DNA of 64,000 bases from Nitrospirota bacterium (GTDB lineage: Bacteria > Nitrospirota > Thermodesulfovibrionia > Thermodesulfovibrionales > JdFR-88). The translations under genes were made by a program, and so were the position numbers. The notes beneath the pieces were generated by a model. That model ran no database searches. It had not been told where the DNA came from and worked only from the letters and a program-made list of their open reading frames with translations. Below, one piece after another: positions 42,588 to 52,008 of this stretch (the first letter of the stretch is position 1; each line of letters opens with the position of its first letter). The stretch is from positions 20,618 through 84,617 of the forward strand of contig JAKAHV010000010.1 in the NCBI GenBank assembly GCA_021825295.1, in the 5' to 3' direction.

Positions 42588-43106
42588 GTGAAGACAGCAA
42601 ACATGGGGACTCTGAGGGTGAAACGGTTTTTTTTATTGTTCGCGGTGGCCTTCTGTCTTTTGCCCGGACATGCCCGCGCTTTCACCAAAACCGCCACTTT
42701 CCAGGCGAGCGTTACGGCCTTGGACGCATGTTCCCTGAGTGCCACGCCCATGAATTTCGGCGCCGTGACGCTGCCGGCTTCCTCGGACGTGGACGCCACA
42801 TCGTCCATCACGGTAAACTGCACATCCGGGACGGTCTGGTCATTATCGCTTTCCTCCGGGGCGTCCGGCAATTTCGCGACCCGGCATCTCCTGATTGGCA
42901 CGGAGGGGTTCATGTACAACCTTTACACGGATGCCGGCCATATCAATATCTGGGGGGACGGCACGAATGGCTCCATCACGGTGGGCGGAACGGGAACGGG
43001 GGCGGACCAGGTCAATACCGTCTACGGCAGGATATTTTCGGGCCAGTCCCCGCTGCCGGGAGCTGGAACATATTCCGACACCATAACCGTGACGCTCACG
43101 TATTGA
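42588..43106 (+). CDS. spore coat U-domain (SCPU) pilin-like protein
   Basis: 172 residues from GTG 42588; GTG 42618 (VKRFFLLFAVAFCLLPG) gives a cleaner signal peptide start. The mature part opens FTKTATFQASVTALDACSLS and TPMNFGAVTLPAS, and ends GTYSDTITVTLTY, the last-strand motif shared by Csu-type pilins. These are assembled by donor-strand exchange into archaic chaperone-usher pili on the surface. First gene of the pilus operon. Confidence 0.85.
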   Translation: MKTANMGTLRVKRFFLLFAVAFCLLPGHARAFTKTATFQASVTALDACSLSATPMNFGAVTLPASSDVDATSSITVNCTSGTVWSLSLSSGASGNFATRHLLIGTEGFMYNLYTDAGHINIWGDGTNGSITVGGTGTGADQVNTVYGRIFSGQSPLPGAGTYSDTITVTLTY

Positions 43107-43207
43107 CGGAGTGAGGGTTGGAGCATGGGCGTTTTGAAGGCGGCAGGGTTTTTGGAAAAGGGAGACTTGGTGGTTAAAAACAAAAAATCCTTACAGGAGG
43201 GATCCAG

Positions 43208-43708
43208 ATGAAGAATTTAAGGGTGATGTTTTTGGCGTTAGTGGCGGCGGCGCTGCTTGCGCCGGCAGGCGCATGGGCTACAAGTGTAACGGCATCAATG
43301 CCCGTTACGGCGACGGTCACGCCGTATGCGACTATAAACGTGACCCCGCTGGACTTCGGGTCTTTTCGGGATGCCCATCAATCTACCGCGACTGTAACCG
43401 TGAACGTATCGTCCGGTGCATCTTATCATATTTCCATGGACGCCGGCCAGCATCATGATAACACTGGCCGGAAGATGGTTGATGGAAGCCAGGACGTACT
43501 GAGCTACATACTTTATCAGGACTCGAATCAGACCGTTCAATGGGGCGATTCCGATACCTTCGGAACTTACTTGGGGGGCACCTCGGAGGCCGGGACCGGG
43601 ACCGGGGCTGACCAGACCCTTACTGTTTATGGATGGAGCGGGGTAACGCCGGGCGCTACCCTTGCGGGCAGTTACAGCGACACGGTGACCGTAACGGTCA
43701 GCTATTAA
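43208..43708 (+). CDS. second SCPU-domain pilin-like protein
   Basis: 166 residues. Signal peptide to about residue 22 (LVAAALLAPAGAWA), then TSVTASMPVTATVTPYATIN, and TPLDFGSF aligned with the sister protein. It ends GSYSDTVTVTVSY, the donor-strand-exchange C-terminus. It lacks the Cys pair of the first pilin. ATG 43208 follows a strong GGAGGG. It may be the major shaft pilin, judged only from its strong ribosome-binding site. Confidence 0.87.
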   Translation: MKNLRVMFLALVAAALLAPAGAWATSVTASMPVTATVTPYATINVTPLDFGSFRDAHQSTATVTVNVSSGASYHISMDAGQHHDNTGRKMVDGSQDVLSYILYQDSNQTVQWGDSDTFGTYLGGTSEAGTGTGADQTLTVYGWSGVTPGATLAGSYSDTVTVTVSY

Positions 43709-43781
43709 TAAATAAACAGACATAAGGGCGGCAGTTCAGTTCAGCGCTGCCGCTTGAGCTTTGGAGAAAGGGGCTTGGCAG

Positions 43782-44129
43782 ATGGACATCGGAAACACAC
43801 AATGGGATTTTTATGCCAACGGGGAGAAGGGCGTCCTGAACATAAAGAATGAGGTGGAGAAAGACAGATGGACGGGTGACCTGTCCGGGACGTCCGTCTT
43901 GATAAGCTGGGACGAGGCTTCAAAAAGAATTTCGTTTGCAAGGGAGGTTGTCCCCGGCCACAAAAAGGAGGCAGTGCCGCTCGTGCTTCAGTTCTACACC
44001 GGCTCTCTTGCATATGACGGCCCTCCCGCCATCGCATCCGGGATATTTGATCAGATATCTTACCTGCCGCTTAACCACGGAAAATCGACCCACTCGTGGG
44101 CGGCAATCCAGATACCGCCAATCCTGTAA
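43782..44129 (+). CDS. small protein of unknown function inside the pilus operon
   Basis: 115 residues from ATG 43782 (MDIGNTQWDFYANG); TTG 43761 is an alternative. No signal peptide, no Cys, predicted mostly beta (GVLNIKNEVEKDRWTGDLSG, FAREVVPGHKKEAVPLVLQF). I recognise no family; it resembles no pilin. The arrangement, 73 bases after the second pilin and 7 bases before the chaperone ATG, makes co-transcription likely. Composition matches the neighbours. Confidence 0.6.
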   Translation: MDIGNTQWDFYANGEKGVLNIKNEVEKDRWTGDLSGTSVLISWDEASKRISFAREVVPGHKKEAVPLVLQFYTGSLAYDGPPAIASGIFDQISYLPLNHGKSTHSWAAIQIPPIL

Positions 44130-44136
44130 TAAAATC

Positions 44137-44964
44137 ATGGGACACGATGCGGAAAAGGACAGGATTTTCCCGAAGCTGTGGCGGGCAGGCCTCAATGGCA
44201 AGCCAACCGGCATCCTTTATATTTTTTTGTTTCTCTGCCGCTCCGCGCCGCTTTTACCCCTGGCGTTTTTCCCCGCATCTCCGGCCCTTGCCGCGGGCTT
44301 CATCGTAAGCCCGATAAAGGTCGAATTCCCTCATGGCAAATCAATGGCTTCGCTCAACCTCACAAACACATCCGGCACGCCCACGCTTGTCCAGGTGGAG
44401 GCGTTCCGGTGGGAGCAAGAAAACGGCAAGGACGTGCTTACGCCAACGGAGGACATCTTCCCTGCCCCTCCCATCATAACGGTCTCGCCCCGGAAGACGC
44501 AGATCATCCGCATAGCGCTCCGCAGACCGCCCGGCGCAAACACTGAACTCTGCTACCGGCTGTTCATAAGCGAGGTGCCTGACGAAAGCAGAAAGGGGCC
44601 AAGTGCCGTTGGCGTGGCCCTCCGCCTGAGCCTGCCGGTTTTCCTCGAACCGGTGGCGAAGAAAAAGGAGAAATTTCAATGGGAGGCGGAAAGGGCCGGA
44701 GAGAAACGGATTAAGCTGACGCTCGTGAACAAGGGCAACACGCACGAGCAGGTCGGACCCCTGAAAATTTATGACGGAAATGCCCGCAAGCCCGTCTTCG
44801 ACAAGACCATCGGGGACTATGTGCTTCCAGGGCAGGCACGCTCCTGGGTCCTGGACTTGGAAGGCCCCGTATCTTCAGGCTTGGTGTCCGTGGAAGCGGA
44901 TATGGATGCAAGAAAGACGCAGACGCGGCTTGACCTGGGGCGACTGAGGGCAACAGCCCGGTAG
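44137..44964 (+). CDS. periplasmic pilus chaperone (Csu/FimC type)
   Basis: 275 residues. A long N-terminal region precedes the hydrophobic signal core (ILYIFLFLCRSAPLLPLAFF). The mature chaperone starts FIVSPIKVEFPHGKSMASL and has the Ig-like motifs VQVEAFRWEQE, ITVSPRKTQIIRIALRR and ELCYRLFISEVP. It caps pilin subunits by donating its G1 strand. Start ATG 44137; the frame is open farther upstream but overlaps the small unknown gene. It overlaps the usher by 1 base. Confidence 0.85.
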   Translation: MGHDAEKDRIFPKLWRAGLNGKPTGILYIFLFLCRSAPLLPLAFFPASPALAAGFIVSPIKVEFPHGKSMASLNLTNTSGTPTLVQVEAFRWEQENGKDVLTPTEDIFPAPPIITVSPRKTQIIRIALRRPPGANTELCYRLFISEVPDESRKGPSAVGVALRLSLPVFLEPVAKKKEKFQWEAERAGEKRIKLTLVNKGNTHEQVGPLKIYDGNARKPVFDKTIGDYVLPGQARSWVLDLEGPVSSGLVSVEADMDARKTQTRLDLGRLRATAR

Positions 44965-47309
44965 TGCGCCGCGGGACCGCAGACCATCCCGCCGCCCGGC
45001 ATCCGGCTTTCCTTGCTCTCTGCTGCGCGGTTGCGCTGTTGTTTTTTTGTTCTTTCGCATCCGCCGCCCTCAGGGAAGACCTTTATGCCGTCTCGGTAAA
45101 CGGAGAGGAAGTAAGCGACGGGGTAATAGTCCTGAGGCATGGGGACTCCTTCCTTATATCCGGGGACAACCTGAAATCCTGGCGGTTTGTCCTTCCGGCG
45201 AAGGGCGGCGTCGAGCACAAGGGACGGGCATATTTCAGGCTGGATTCGTTTCCGGGCGTTAAAGTCGAAATAGACCGGGGAAAACAGGAGCTTGACATTA
45301 CAGCTCCGGTGTCCTTGTTCGAGACGGCCTTGATAAACGAAAAAAGGCAACATGCCGCCGCCCCCGTGCCGGGCAGGGGCCTTTTCCTCAATTACGATCT
45401 TTCGCTTGAAGGCGGAGCGGATACGGCCAATTCCCTGTCGGGGCTCTTCGAGGCGGGCGTCTTCAACCGTTTCGGGGCTGGCACGTGCAGCTTTCTCGCA
45501 GATAAAACCGGAGGCGGAGGCCGCATCACCCGCCTTGAGACCACATGGTTTAAAGATGATGTAAAACGGCTGAGGACATACCGGATCGGAGACGGCGTCA
45601 GCAGGCCCGGTTCGATGGGGGACTCCGTGCGCTTCGGAGGGGCGCAGATGGCGACCAATTTCAGCATAGACCCGGGGTTTGTCACTTATCCGCCCCTCTC
45701 CGTCGGCGGCCTTGCCGAAATCCCGACAACGGTCGACGTGCTTGTCAACAATGTGCGGAGCCTGAGCGAAAAGGTCCCGGCCGGCCCGTTCGAGCTGCTC
45801 AACGTGCCCGTTGTCTCCGGCAGGGGGGATATACAGCTTGTTGTGAAGGACCTCCTCGGAAGGGAGCACGTCATCACGCAGCCTTATTATTTCAGCCCCT
45901 CGCTCCTGAAAAAAGGGCTGTCCGATTATTCTTACGAGGCCGGTTTTGAGAGGGGAAACTACGGCCTCAGGAGCAATGATTACGGAAGGTTCATGGCGGC
46001 GGGCACGCACCGTTACGGCTTCACGGACGTCTTCACGGGGGAGGGGCACACGGAGCTTTCGGCAGACAGGCAGTTCGTCTCGGCGGCGGGCGTGCTCCTT
46101 GCGCCGTCTCTTGGCGTATTTTCGGCCGGGGCGGCCGCCGCCCATGACGGAGGATGGGGAGGAGCGGGACAGGCAGGCTATGAATATTCGGGCCGCGCAT
46201 TCAACTTCGGGCTCAACGTGAAAATGGCCACGAGATCGGGACAGGGCGGGCCGGATACCCGGGACCTTCTCAGGCAACAGGTTCAGGCCCATGCGGGTTT
46301 CAGCGCGGGAAAGCCAGGCAGCTTTGGCCTGTCATATACGCTCCAGAAGTTTTTTCAATCCGGCGACGCAAGGATATTCACGGCGAATTACAGCATAAGA
46401 CTGGGTCCCGGAAACCTCGGCGTCTCCTTCATAGATTTAAATAATTCCGGGAGCTCCTACACCGTAACGGTGCTTTATGTCTTCAGTTTTGGAGATAACA
46501 AAAGCATATTGGCCGAAACATCGTTTGAAAAGGAATCCAGCAAATCGAGCATGGAATTTCAGCAGGGCCCCACGGCCTCCATCCCCGATTATTCCTACAG
46601 GCTCCAGGCGGAGGCCGGAAAATCAGATCAGCGCTTTCAAGGCGAAGTCACCCGCGAGGGAGAGTTCAACAATGCCGATCTTGAACTGTCAAATTTATCC
46701 GGCGGGACCTCGTACAGGGCCGGCATCAGTGGCGGGCTCGCGTATTTGAAAGAGGGACTGTTCGCTTCGCGGAGCCTCAACCAGAGCTTCGCGCTTGCGT
46801 CCGCGGGAGGTTTTCCGGGCGTAAGGGTCTATGTAAACAACAGGGAATCGGGAAGGACAAACTCAAAGGGCTTTATCCTTCTGCCCGGCCTCAACCCATA
46901 TATGGAAAACACGCTCAGGCTTGAGGAATCCGATCTGCCGATAGACGCAAAGATCGGGAGCGTGAAGAAGACGGTCGTGCCATGCTACCGGAGCGGTTTG
47001 TCCGTGCGGTTTGACGTCAAGGCATCAAGAGACGCGATAATCACGGTCATAACACCCGACGGCAAACCTCTTCCGGCTGGAACCTCCCTAAAGGGGCCAA
47101 ATGGTCTGAGTTGGCTGGTCGCAAAACACGGCGAGGTATATCTCACCGATTTGGGGGAGGGAAAGACATCATTTTCCGCCCACTACAGGGACAGGACATG
47201 CAGGGTGAAAATAAACATCCCCCATGATTTGAAGGGAATACCTGAACTGGGGACTTTCGTGTGTGAACAGGCGCCCCAGGCGGCGCCGGTCCAGTCATCC
47301 GGCAGATAA
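44964..47309 (+). CDS. outer-membrane usher (FimD/CsuD type)
   Basis: 781 residues. Signal peptide about 15-35. N-terminal domain ALREDLYAVSVNGEEV, then a translocation pore region with LETTWFKDDVKRLRTYRIGD and a long beta barrel (FERGNYGLRSNDYG), the plug-related RVYVNNRESGRTNSKGF and a C-terminal domain ending near Cys pairs CYRSGL and FVCEQ. It threads chaperone-pilin complexes across the outer membrane. GTG start overlaps the chaperone stop. No tip-adhesin gene follows; rel converges 50 bases later. Confidence 0.9.
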   Translation: MRRGTADHPAARHPAFLALCCAVALLFFCSFASAALREDLYAVSVNGEEVSDGVIVLRHGDSFLISGDNLKSWRFVLPAKGGVEHKGRAYFRLDSFPGVKVEIDRGKQELDITAPVSLFETALINEKRQHAAAPVPGRGLFLNYDLSLEGGADTANSLSGLFEAGVFNRFGAGTCSFLADKTGGGGRITRLETTWFKDDVKRLRTYRIGDGVSRPGSMGDSVRFGGAQMATNFSIDPGFVTYPPLSVGGLAEIPTTVDVLVNNVRSLSEKVPAGPFELLNVPVVSGRGDIQLVVKDLLGREHVITQPYYFSPSLLKKGLSDYSYEAGFERGNYGLRSNDYGRFMAAGTHRYGFTDVFTGEGHTELSADRQFVSAAGVLLAPSLGVFSAGAAAAHDGGWGGAGQAGYEYSGRAFNFGLNVKMATRSGQGGPDTRDLLRQQVQAHAGFSAGKPGSFGLSYTLQKFFQSGDARIFTANYSIRLGPGNLGVSFIDLNNSGSSYTVTVLYVFSFGDNKSILAETSFEKESSKSSMEFQQGPTASIPDYSYRLQAEAGKSDQRFQGEVTREGEFNNADLELSNLSGGTSYRAGISGGLAYLKEGLFASRSLNQSFALASAGGFPGVRVYVNNRESGRTNSKGFILLPGLNPYMENTLRLEESDLPIDAKIGSVKKTVVPCYRSGLSVRFDVKASRDAIITVITPDGKPLPAGTSLKGPNGLSWLVAKHGEVYLTDLGEGKTSFSAHYRDRTCRVKINIPHDLKGIPELGTFVCEQAPQAAPVQSSGR

Positions 47310-47359
47310 GCGCCCGCATCCTTCCGAAAATCCGCACAATGCCTGATGCCGGCGTGCTT

Positions 47360-49513
47360 CTATCTCCTTATGCTCATCACGCCTTCCACCTGCATGAGCT
47401 TCTGGGTGGCGGAGTTTAGCTGCGCGCGGTCCCTCACCTCGAGCACGAACGATATCCTCGCCTTCCGGGTCTGGCTTGTGACGACCGCCTCCATATGGTG
47501 GATGTTTATGTCAAGGGAGGATATGGCGGAAGAGAGATCGGCCACCACGCCCGGCTGATCGATGGTGTCCACCACGATGCGGGCATAGTTCATGGAGCCT
47601 TCGCTTGTCTTCCACTGGACGGCGATGAGCCTTTCCTCGTCCGCGGCGAGCGTTGGCAAGTTCGGGCAGCTCCTCCTGTGGATGCTCACGCCCTTGCCCC
47701 TTGTTATGAACCCCACGAGGTTGTCCCCCGGGATGGGGTAGCAGCACTTGGAGACGTGGTAGAGAATATTGCTCATGCCCGTGATGGTGATGCCCTTTTC
47801 CTCGACGGCCTTGTGCTGCTTTTCGTGCCTGGCCTGCTGGGGCTCTTCCTGGGTGCCGGGGGCCAGCCGGTTTATCACCTGGTTTACCGGCAGCTTGCCG
47901 TAGCCCACGGCCACCAGCATGTCTTCCATCTCCTGAAAGCCCAGAGCCGAGGCCACGCCGGCCATCAGCTCGTTTTTCACGGCCTGCAGATGGATCCCCC
48001 TTTTTTTCATCTCGGCCTCCAGCAGCTTTGTGCCCAGCTCCAGGGACTCCTTTCTCTCCTCGGCCTTGATCCACTGTTTTACCCTCGTCTTCGCGCGCTG
48101 CGTTATGACGAAGCCAAGCCAGTCGCGCGATGGCACGTGGTTCTGCTGGGTCAGTATCTCGACGGTGTCCCCGTTGTTGAGCCTGTATTTGAGCGGCACC
48201 ATCCTGCCGTTTACCCTGGCGCCCGTGCACCTGTGGCCGACCTGGGTGTGTATGCTGTAGGCGAAATCGACCGGGGTTGCCCCCATGGGCAGCTCCTTGA
48301 TGTCGCCGTTCGGGGTGAAGACGTATATGGTGTCCGGCACGACCTCGGCCTTCACGGCGTCCATGAACTCGCGCGGGCTCTGGCGCATGTCCTGCAGTTC
48401 GTGGATGAAGTTCCTGAGCCAGGAGATATACCTGTCGTCCTTGGGGTTGATATGCCCCTTCTCCTTGTATTTCCAGTGGGCCGCGATGCCCTCCTCGGCG
48501 ACCCTGTTCATCTCCTCCGTGCGGATCTGGAACTCCACCCGCTTGCCCTCCGGCCCGATAATCGTCGTGTGGAGGGACTGGTACATGTTCGATTTGGGCA
48601 CCCCTATGTAGTCCTTGAACTTCCCGGGAATAGGCTTCCACATGGAATGTATCAGGCCCAGTATCGCGTAGCATTCGGCCTTGGTGCCGGTGATTATCCT
48701 TATGCCGAGGACGTCGTATATCTGGTCGAACGTGACGCGCTGCCTCTGCATCTTCTGGTATATGCCGTAGTAGTGTTTAACCCTTCCCTTCACCTGGGCC
48801 TTGACGCCCTCCTCGGAGAGCCTTTTTTTTATCGTCTCCAGCACCCCGGATATGTAGCCCTCCTGCTCCTCCTGCCTCGAGGCGACCTTCTTCACGAGGT
48901 CCTCGTAGAGGCCCGGCATCAGGTGCTTGAAGGACAGGTCTTCCAGCTCCAGCCTCAGCCAGCCTATTCCCAGCCGGTTGGCAAGCGGGGCGTAGATTTC
49001 GAGCGTCTCCTGGGCGATCTTCTGGCGTTTGTGCTTCGGCAGGTACTGGAGAGTGCGCATGTTGTGGAGGCGGTCGGCGAATTTTATCATTATCACCCTG
49101 ATGTCCTCGGCCATGGACAGCAGCATCCTTCTGAAATTCTCGGCCTGCGCCTCCTCCCTGGACTGGAACTGTATCTTGCCAAGTTTCGTGACGGAGTCCA
49201 CCAGGAAGGCAAGCTCATAGCCAAAGCGCTTCTGGATATCTTCCTTCGTGGTCGGGGTGTCTTCCAGGGTGTCGTGCAGCAGGCCGGCCGCCACGCTCAC
49301 GGTGTCCATCTTCATGTCGGTCAGTATGGAGGCTACGGCGAGCGGGTGTATTATGAAAGGCGAGCCCTCCTTGCGCTTCTGCTCGCCGTGGGCCTCGAAG
49401 GAAAAGAAATAGGCCCTCCGGATGAATTCAAGGTCCGCCCCCGGGTTATAGGAGCGCACCTTCTGAATGAGTTCTTCTATCCCCTGGACCTCTTTGGCCC
49501 CCGCGACAACCAT
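47360..49513 (-). CDS. spoT: bifunctional (p)ppGpp synthetase/hydrolase (Rel/SpoT)
   Basis: 717 residues. The hydrolase domain has the HD motif LLHDTLEDTPTT with a downstream FADRLHNMRTL. The synthetase has GRVKHYYGIYQKM (the RxK loop of bifunctional Rel rather than the acidic RelA loop), FKDYIGVPKSNMYQSLHTT and QIRTEEMNRVAEEG. TGS (about 385-445) and C-terminal ACT (about 640-715) regulate it. It sets the stringent alarmone level. As only Rel candidate in the window it is called spoT/rel type. ATG 49513. Confidence 0.96.
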   Translation of the reverse strand: MVVAGAKEVQGIEELIQKVRSYNPGADLEFIRRAYFFSFEAHGEQKRKEGSPFIIHPLAVASILTDMKMDTVSVAAGLLHDTLEDTPTTKEDIQKRFGYELAFLVDSVTKLGKIQFQSREEAQAENFRRMLLSMAEDIRVIMIKFADRLHNMRTLQYLPKHKRQKIAQETLEIYAPLANRLGIGWLRLELEDLSFKHLMPGLYEDLVKKVASRQEEQEGYISGVLETIKKRLSEEGVKAQVKGRVKHYYGIYQKMQRQRVTFDQIYDVLGIRIITGTKAECYAILGLIHSMWKPIPGKFKDYIGVPKSNMYQSLHTTIIGPEGKRVEFQIRTEEMNRVAEEGIAAHWKYKEKGHINPKDDRYISWLRNFIHELQDMRQSPREFMDAVKAEVVPDTIYVFTPNGDIKELPMGATPVDFAYSIHTQVGHRCTGARVNGRMVPLKYRLNNGDTVEILTQQNHVPSRDWLGFVITQRAKTRVKQWIKAEERKESLELGTKLLEAEMKKRGIHLQAVKNELMAGVASALGFQEMEDMLVAVGYGKLPVNQVINRLAPGTQEEPQQARHEKQHKAVEEKGITITGMSNILYHVSKCCYPIPGDNLVGFITRGKGVSIHRRSCPNLPTLAADEERLIAVQWKTSEGSMNYARIVVDTIDQPGVVADLSSAISSLDINIHHMEAVVTSQTRKARISFVLEVRDRAQLNSATQKLMQVEGVMSIRR

Positions 49514-49560
49514 AATAATATTATAGAATTTTTAGAAATAAAGGGGATTTTATTGGTGTT

Positions 49561-49573
49561 GGGGCTGCGCCCC
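49561..49573. repeat. small perfect hairpin GGGGC-TGC-GCCCC
   Basis: Five-base-pair GC stem with a 3-base loop in the 225-base space between the rel start and the bioF-like stop. No T tract on either strand, so terminator activity is doubtful. Confidence 0.3.
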
Positions 49574-49738
49574 ACGCCCCCGGAAAAGAAAAACTGCCCA
49601 TGCCTGCTCTTACAGAAGACGAATGGGGCAAGCTCGTCTCATTCTCGCCGCGTCCTGTTTGGCTCCGAAAAAAACAAAAATCTAAAAGTGTGGAGCAGGT
49701 TTTTAAGCGGTGGGCGATGGCAGATTGTTATCAAAAAT

Positions 49739-50896
49739 TCATTTGTGCAGCTTTTTCATTGCTTCCAGCAGACTCTCCGTGTCCGCCCGGGTATGGGCCG
49801 CGCTCACCTGCAGCCTGAGCCTCGGCCTCATCACGGTAGGCGGCCTTATGGCGGGCGCGTAGAAGCCGGCCTCACGAAGGCCGTGGGAAGCGCGCAGGGC
49901 GTCGCCGACGCCGTCGAAGAGCACGGGGATGACAGGCGTGCGAGTGGGGCCGGTCTCAAATCCCGCCTTCCTTAACCCTTCAAAGAGCATCTCCCGGTTT
50001 TCCCAAAGACGCGCCATGAGCGCGGCCCCGGCATCCGAGCCGATCAATTTCAGGGCCGCCAGTGACGCCCCAACCGGCCCCGGCGGAAGGGCGGTGGAGA
50101 ATATGAAGGTCCTTGCCGCGTTTCTTAGCCAGCCGGCCGCGTCCGTGCCGGCCGCGATGAACGCCCCATAAGAGCCAAGGGCCTTTGAGAAGGTGCCCAT
50201 TTGCACTACATGAGCGCCCGGGGTCAGTCCGAAGTGGCGCAGCCCGCCCCTCCCGCCGCCAAGCACGCCGATGGCGTGAGCCTCGTCCACGTAGAGCATG
50301 GCTCCGCTGCTTGCGGCAAGCTCATGGAGGCCGTCCAGCGGAGCCAGGTCCCCGTCCATGCTGAAGACGGATTCGGTGATGATGAGCTTTCTCCTAGCCC
50401 CCGATTTTTCGAGCAACTGCCTTGCGTGGGACGCATCCGCATGCCGGTAGATGAAGGTCTCCGCCTTGCTCAGGCGGCAGCCGTCTATGATGCTTGCGTG
50501 GTTCAGCTCGTCGCTGAATATCGCGTCGCCATGGCCGGCGATGGCCGGGATGGCGCCGGCGTTTGCGTGGTAGCCGGAGTTGAAGAGCAGCGCCGCCGGG
50601 GCCCCCATGAACGAGGCGGCCGCCCGCTCCAGCTCGCCGTGCAGGACGGCGCCGCCGGCAAGAAGTCTCGCCGCGCCGCCTCCCGCGCCAAACTCCGCTG
50701 TGGCGCTCTGCGCGGCCTGTATGAGCGTCCCGCTAGCGGCAAGCCCCAGGTAATCGTTCGAGGCGAAATTGACGAGACTCCGTCCGCCGATTGCGATCAG
50801 CCGCCCCTGGGGAGATTCCCTGTCCAGGAATTCCCGGAAGAGACCCATGGCGCGCAGCCTCGAAATTTCTTCTTCAAACACGGGTGTTCGCCTCAA
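49739..50896 (-). CDS. bioF: 8-amino-7-oxononanoate synthase-like PLP enzyme
   Basis: 385 residues of the alpha-oxoamine synthase family. The PLP lysine is in [12 protein letters not shown], with [23 protein letters not shown] and FASNDYLGL around the cofactor and substrate sites. BioF condenses pimeloyl-thioester with alanine as an early biotin step. Relatives include glycine C-acetyltransferase (Kbl); no other biotin gene is adjacent, so the substrate is not certain. ATG 50896. Confidence 0.85.
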   Translation of the reverse strand: MRRTPVFEEEISRLRAMGLFREFLDRESPQGRLIAIGGRSLVNFASNDYLGLAASGTLIQAAQSATAEFGAGGGAARLLAGGAVLHGELERAAASFMGAPAALLFNSGYHANAGAIPAIAGHGDAIFSDELNHASIIDGCRLSKAETFIYRHADASHARQLLEKSGARRKLIITESVFSMDGDLAPLDGLHELAASSGAMLYVDEAHAIGVLGGGRGGLRHFGLTPGAHVVQMGTFSKALGSYGAFIAAGTDAAGWLRNAARTFIFSTALPPGPVGASLAALKLIGSDAGAALMARLWENREMLFEGLRKAGFETGPTRTPVIPVLFDGVGDALRASHGLREAGFYAPAIRPPTVMRPRLRLQVSAAHTRADTESLLEAMKKLHK

Positions 50897-50942
50897 GATC
50901 AGGTTTTAGGCTATTTATAATTTTTATTCATTCATATGTGCC

Positions 50943-50972
50943 TTGACAAGGTTTTTTTTTATTTGATACCAT
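50943..50972 (+). promoter_or_regulatory. promoter of the F1 ATP synthase operon
   Basis: A perfect TTGACA at 50943-50948 is followed, after 18 bases, by TACCAT with a TG extension (TGaTACCAT, 50964-50972). The predicted start lies about 28 bases before the first atp gene. Confidence 0.6.
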
Positions 50973-51007
50973 TGCAATGCTTTGCTTTTTTATCCGAGGA
51001 GGCACCA

Positions 51008-51430
51008 ATGCTTGAATTTCAAGGGATATGGTTTGTCGTCCTGCTCGTCAATTTTCTGGTTCTTGTCTTTGTTTTGAATCTCATACTCTTCAAGCCGTTC
51101 CTGAAGGTGGCGGATCAGAGGCGGGCGGCCGTTAAAGACGCCCTTGAGAGCGCCCGGAATATGAGTGAAAAACGGGAAGAAGAGCTTGCCGCGATGAAAC
51201 GTGAGATCGAGCTCGCGCGGTCGAAGGCCAAGGATCTGTTCGAGGGGCTGAGGGCCGAGGGGCTTGAGAAACAGCGGCAGGCGCTTGCGAAGGCGCATGA
51301 AGAGGCCATGAAGCGCAGCGAAAAGATAAAGAAGGAGATCGAGTCCGAGACCGCGAAGGCCAGGCAGGCGTTGAGGGCCGAGGCGGAGAAATTCTCGGAC
51401 GGCATCCTTGAAAAGCTGGTAAAGGCATGA
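51008..51430 (+). CDS. atpF': ATP synthase subunit b' (peripheral stalk)
   Basis: 140 residues from ATG 51008, preceded by GAGGAGG. One membrane segment (about 7-26, WFVVLLVNFLVLVFVLNLIL) and then a long charged coiled coil, the layout of the F0 b-type subunits. Being first of two consecutive b-like genes it is named b'. With b it forms the heterodimeric stator. Overlaps the next gene by 4 bases. Confidence 0.9.
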   Translation: MLEFQGIWFVVLLVNFLVLVFVLNLILFKPFLKVADQRRAAVKDALESARNMSEKREEELAAMKREIELARSKAKDLFEGLRAEGLEKQRQALAKAHEEAMKRSEKIKKEIESETAKARQALRAEAEKFSDGILEKLVKA

Positions 51431-52008
51431 AGAAACTAAAGTCGGCATTTCTTTTCTGGGTTCCGCTTATGTTCTGGTCATTGTTCGTCCCGGCGCAGAC
51501 CGCGCTGGCGGCAGGGGCGGAGCCGGGCGGCGAGCTGAAGGAATGGCTCTGGAAGATAATCAACTTTGTCATACTTGTGGGCATACTCGTCTATTTCACG
51601 AAGAAGCCGCTTGCCAATTACCTGAAGGCGCGCACCGAGGCCATAGCCAAAGGCATCGAGGACGCCCGCGCGGCCAGGGAGATGGCTGAAAAGGCGCTGA
51701 GGGAAGTCGAGGAGAGGCTGAAGCTCAAGGACGCGGAGCTTGAGGAGATCCTCCGGTCCGCAACGAAATCGGGCGAGGCGGAGCGCGAGGCCCTTATCAA
51801 GGAGTCCGATCGCATGAGCCAGAAGATCGCCGAGCATGCGGAGGCATACGTCTCCTTTGAGCTGAAGAAGGCCAAGGACGCCATAAGGAAAGAGGCGGCC
51901 GACCTTGCCGTGGAGCTTGCCGAGAAGAAGCTCTCCCGGAAGCTGACACCCGATGCGCAGAAAAAACTCATCGAGGATGCTATATCCCAGTTAGAGGCGA
52001 AGAGTTGA
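51427..52008 (+). CDS. atpF: ATP synthase subunit b
   Basis: 193 residues. A hydrophobic leader (about 6-28) precedes the usual membrane segment (WKIINFVILVGILVYFTKKPL, about 42-62). The leader looks like a cleavable signal peptide, seen in b subunits of several phyla. The remainder is coiled coil (EDARAAREMAEKALREVEE). Overlaps atpF' upstream and atpH downstream by 4 bases each. Confidence 0.94.
   Translation: MKKLKSAFLFWVPLMFWSLFVPAQTALAAGAEPGGELKEWLWKIINFVILVGILVYFTKKPLANYLKARTEAIAKGIEDARAAREMAEKALREVEERLKLKDAELEEILRSATKSGEAEREALIKESDRMSQKIAEHAEAYVSFELKKAKDAIRKEAADLAVELAEKKLSRKLTPDAQKKLIEDAISQLEAKS

Noticed and set aside
42458..42919. 153-codon minus-strand frame over the first pilin gene
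   Set aside because: Shadow of an SCPU pilin with signal peptide; composition is not protein-like.
43936..44136. 67-residue N-terminal extension of the pilus chaperone
   Set aside because: Overlaps the small unknown gene and places extra sequence ahead of the signal peptide.
44817..46292. 491-codon minus-strand frame across the chaperone and usher genes
   Set aside because: Shadow of the usher gene, which has full family features on the plus strand.
47495..49975. 826-codon open frame on the plus strand opposite rel
   Set aside because: It is the antisense of a clear Rel gene; its His/Val/Leu-rich composition reflects reverse reading of a G+C-rich gene and no family motif appears.
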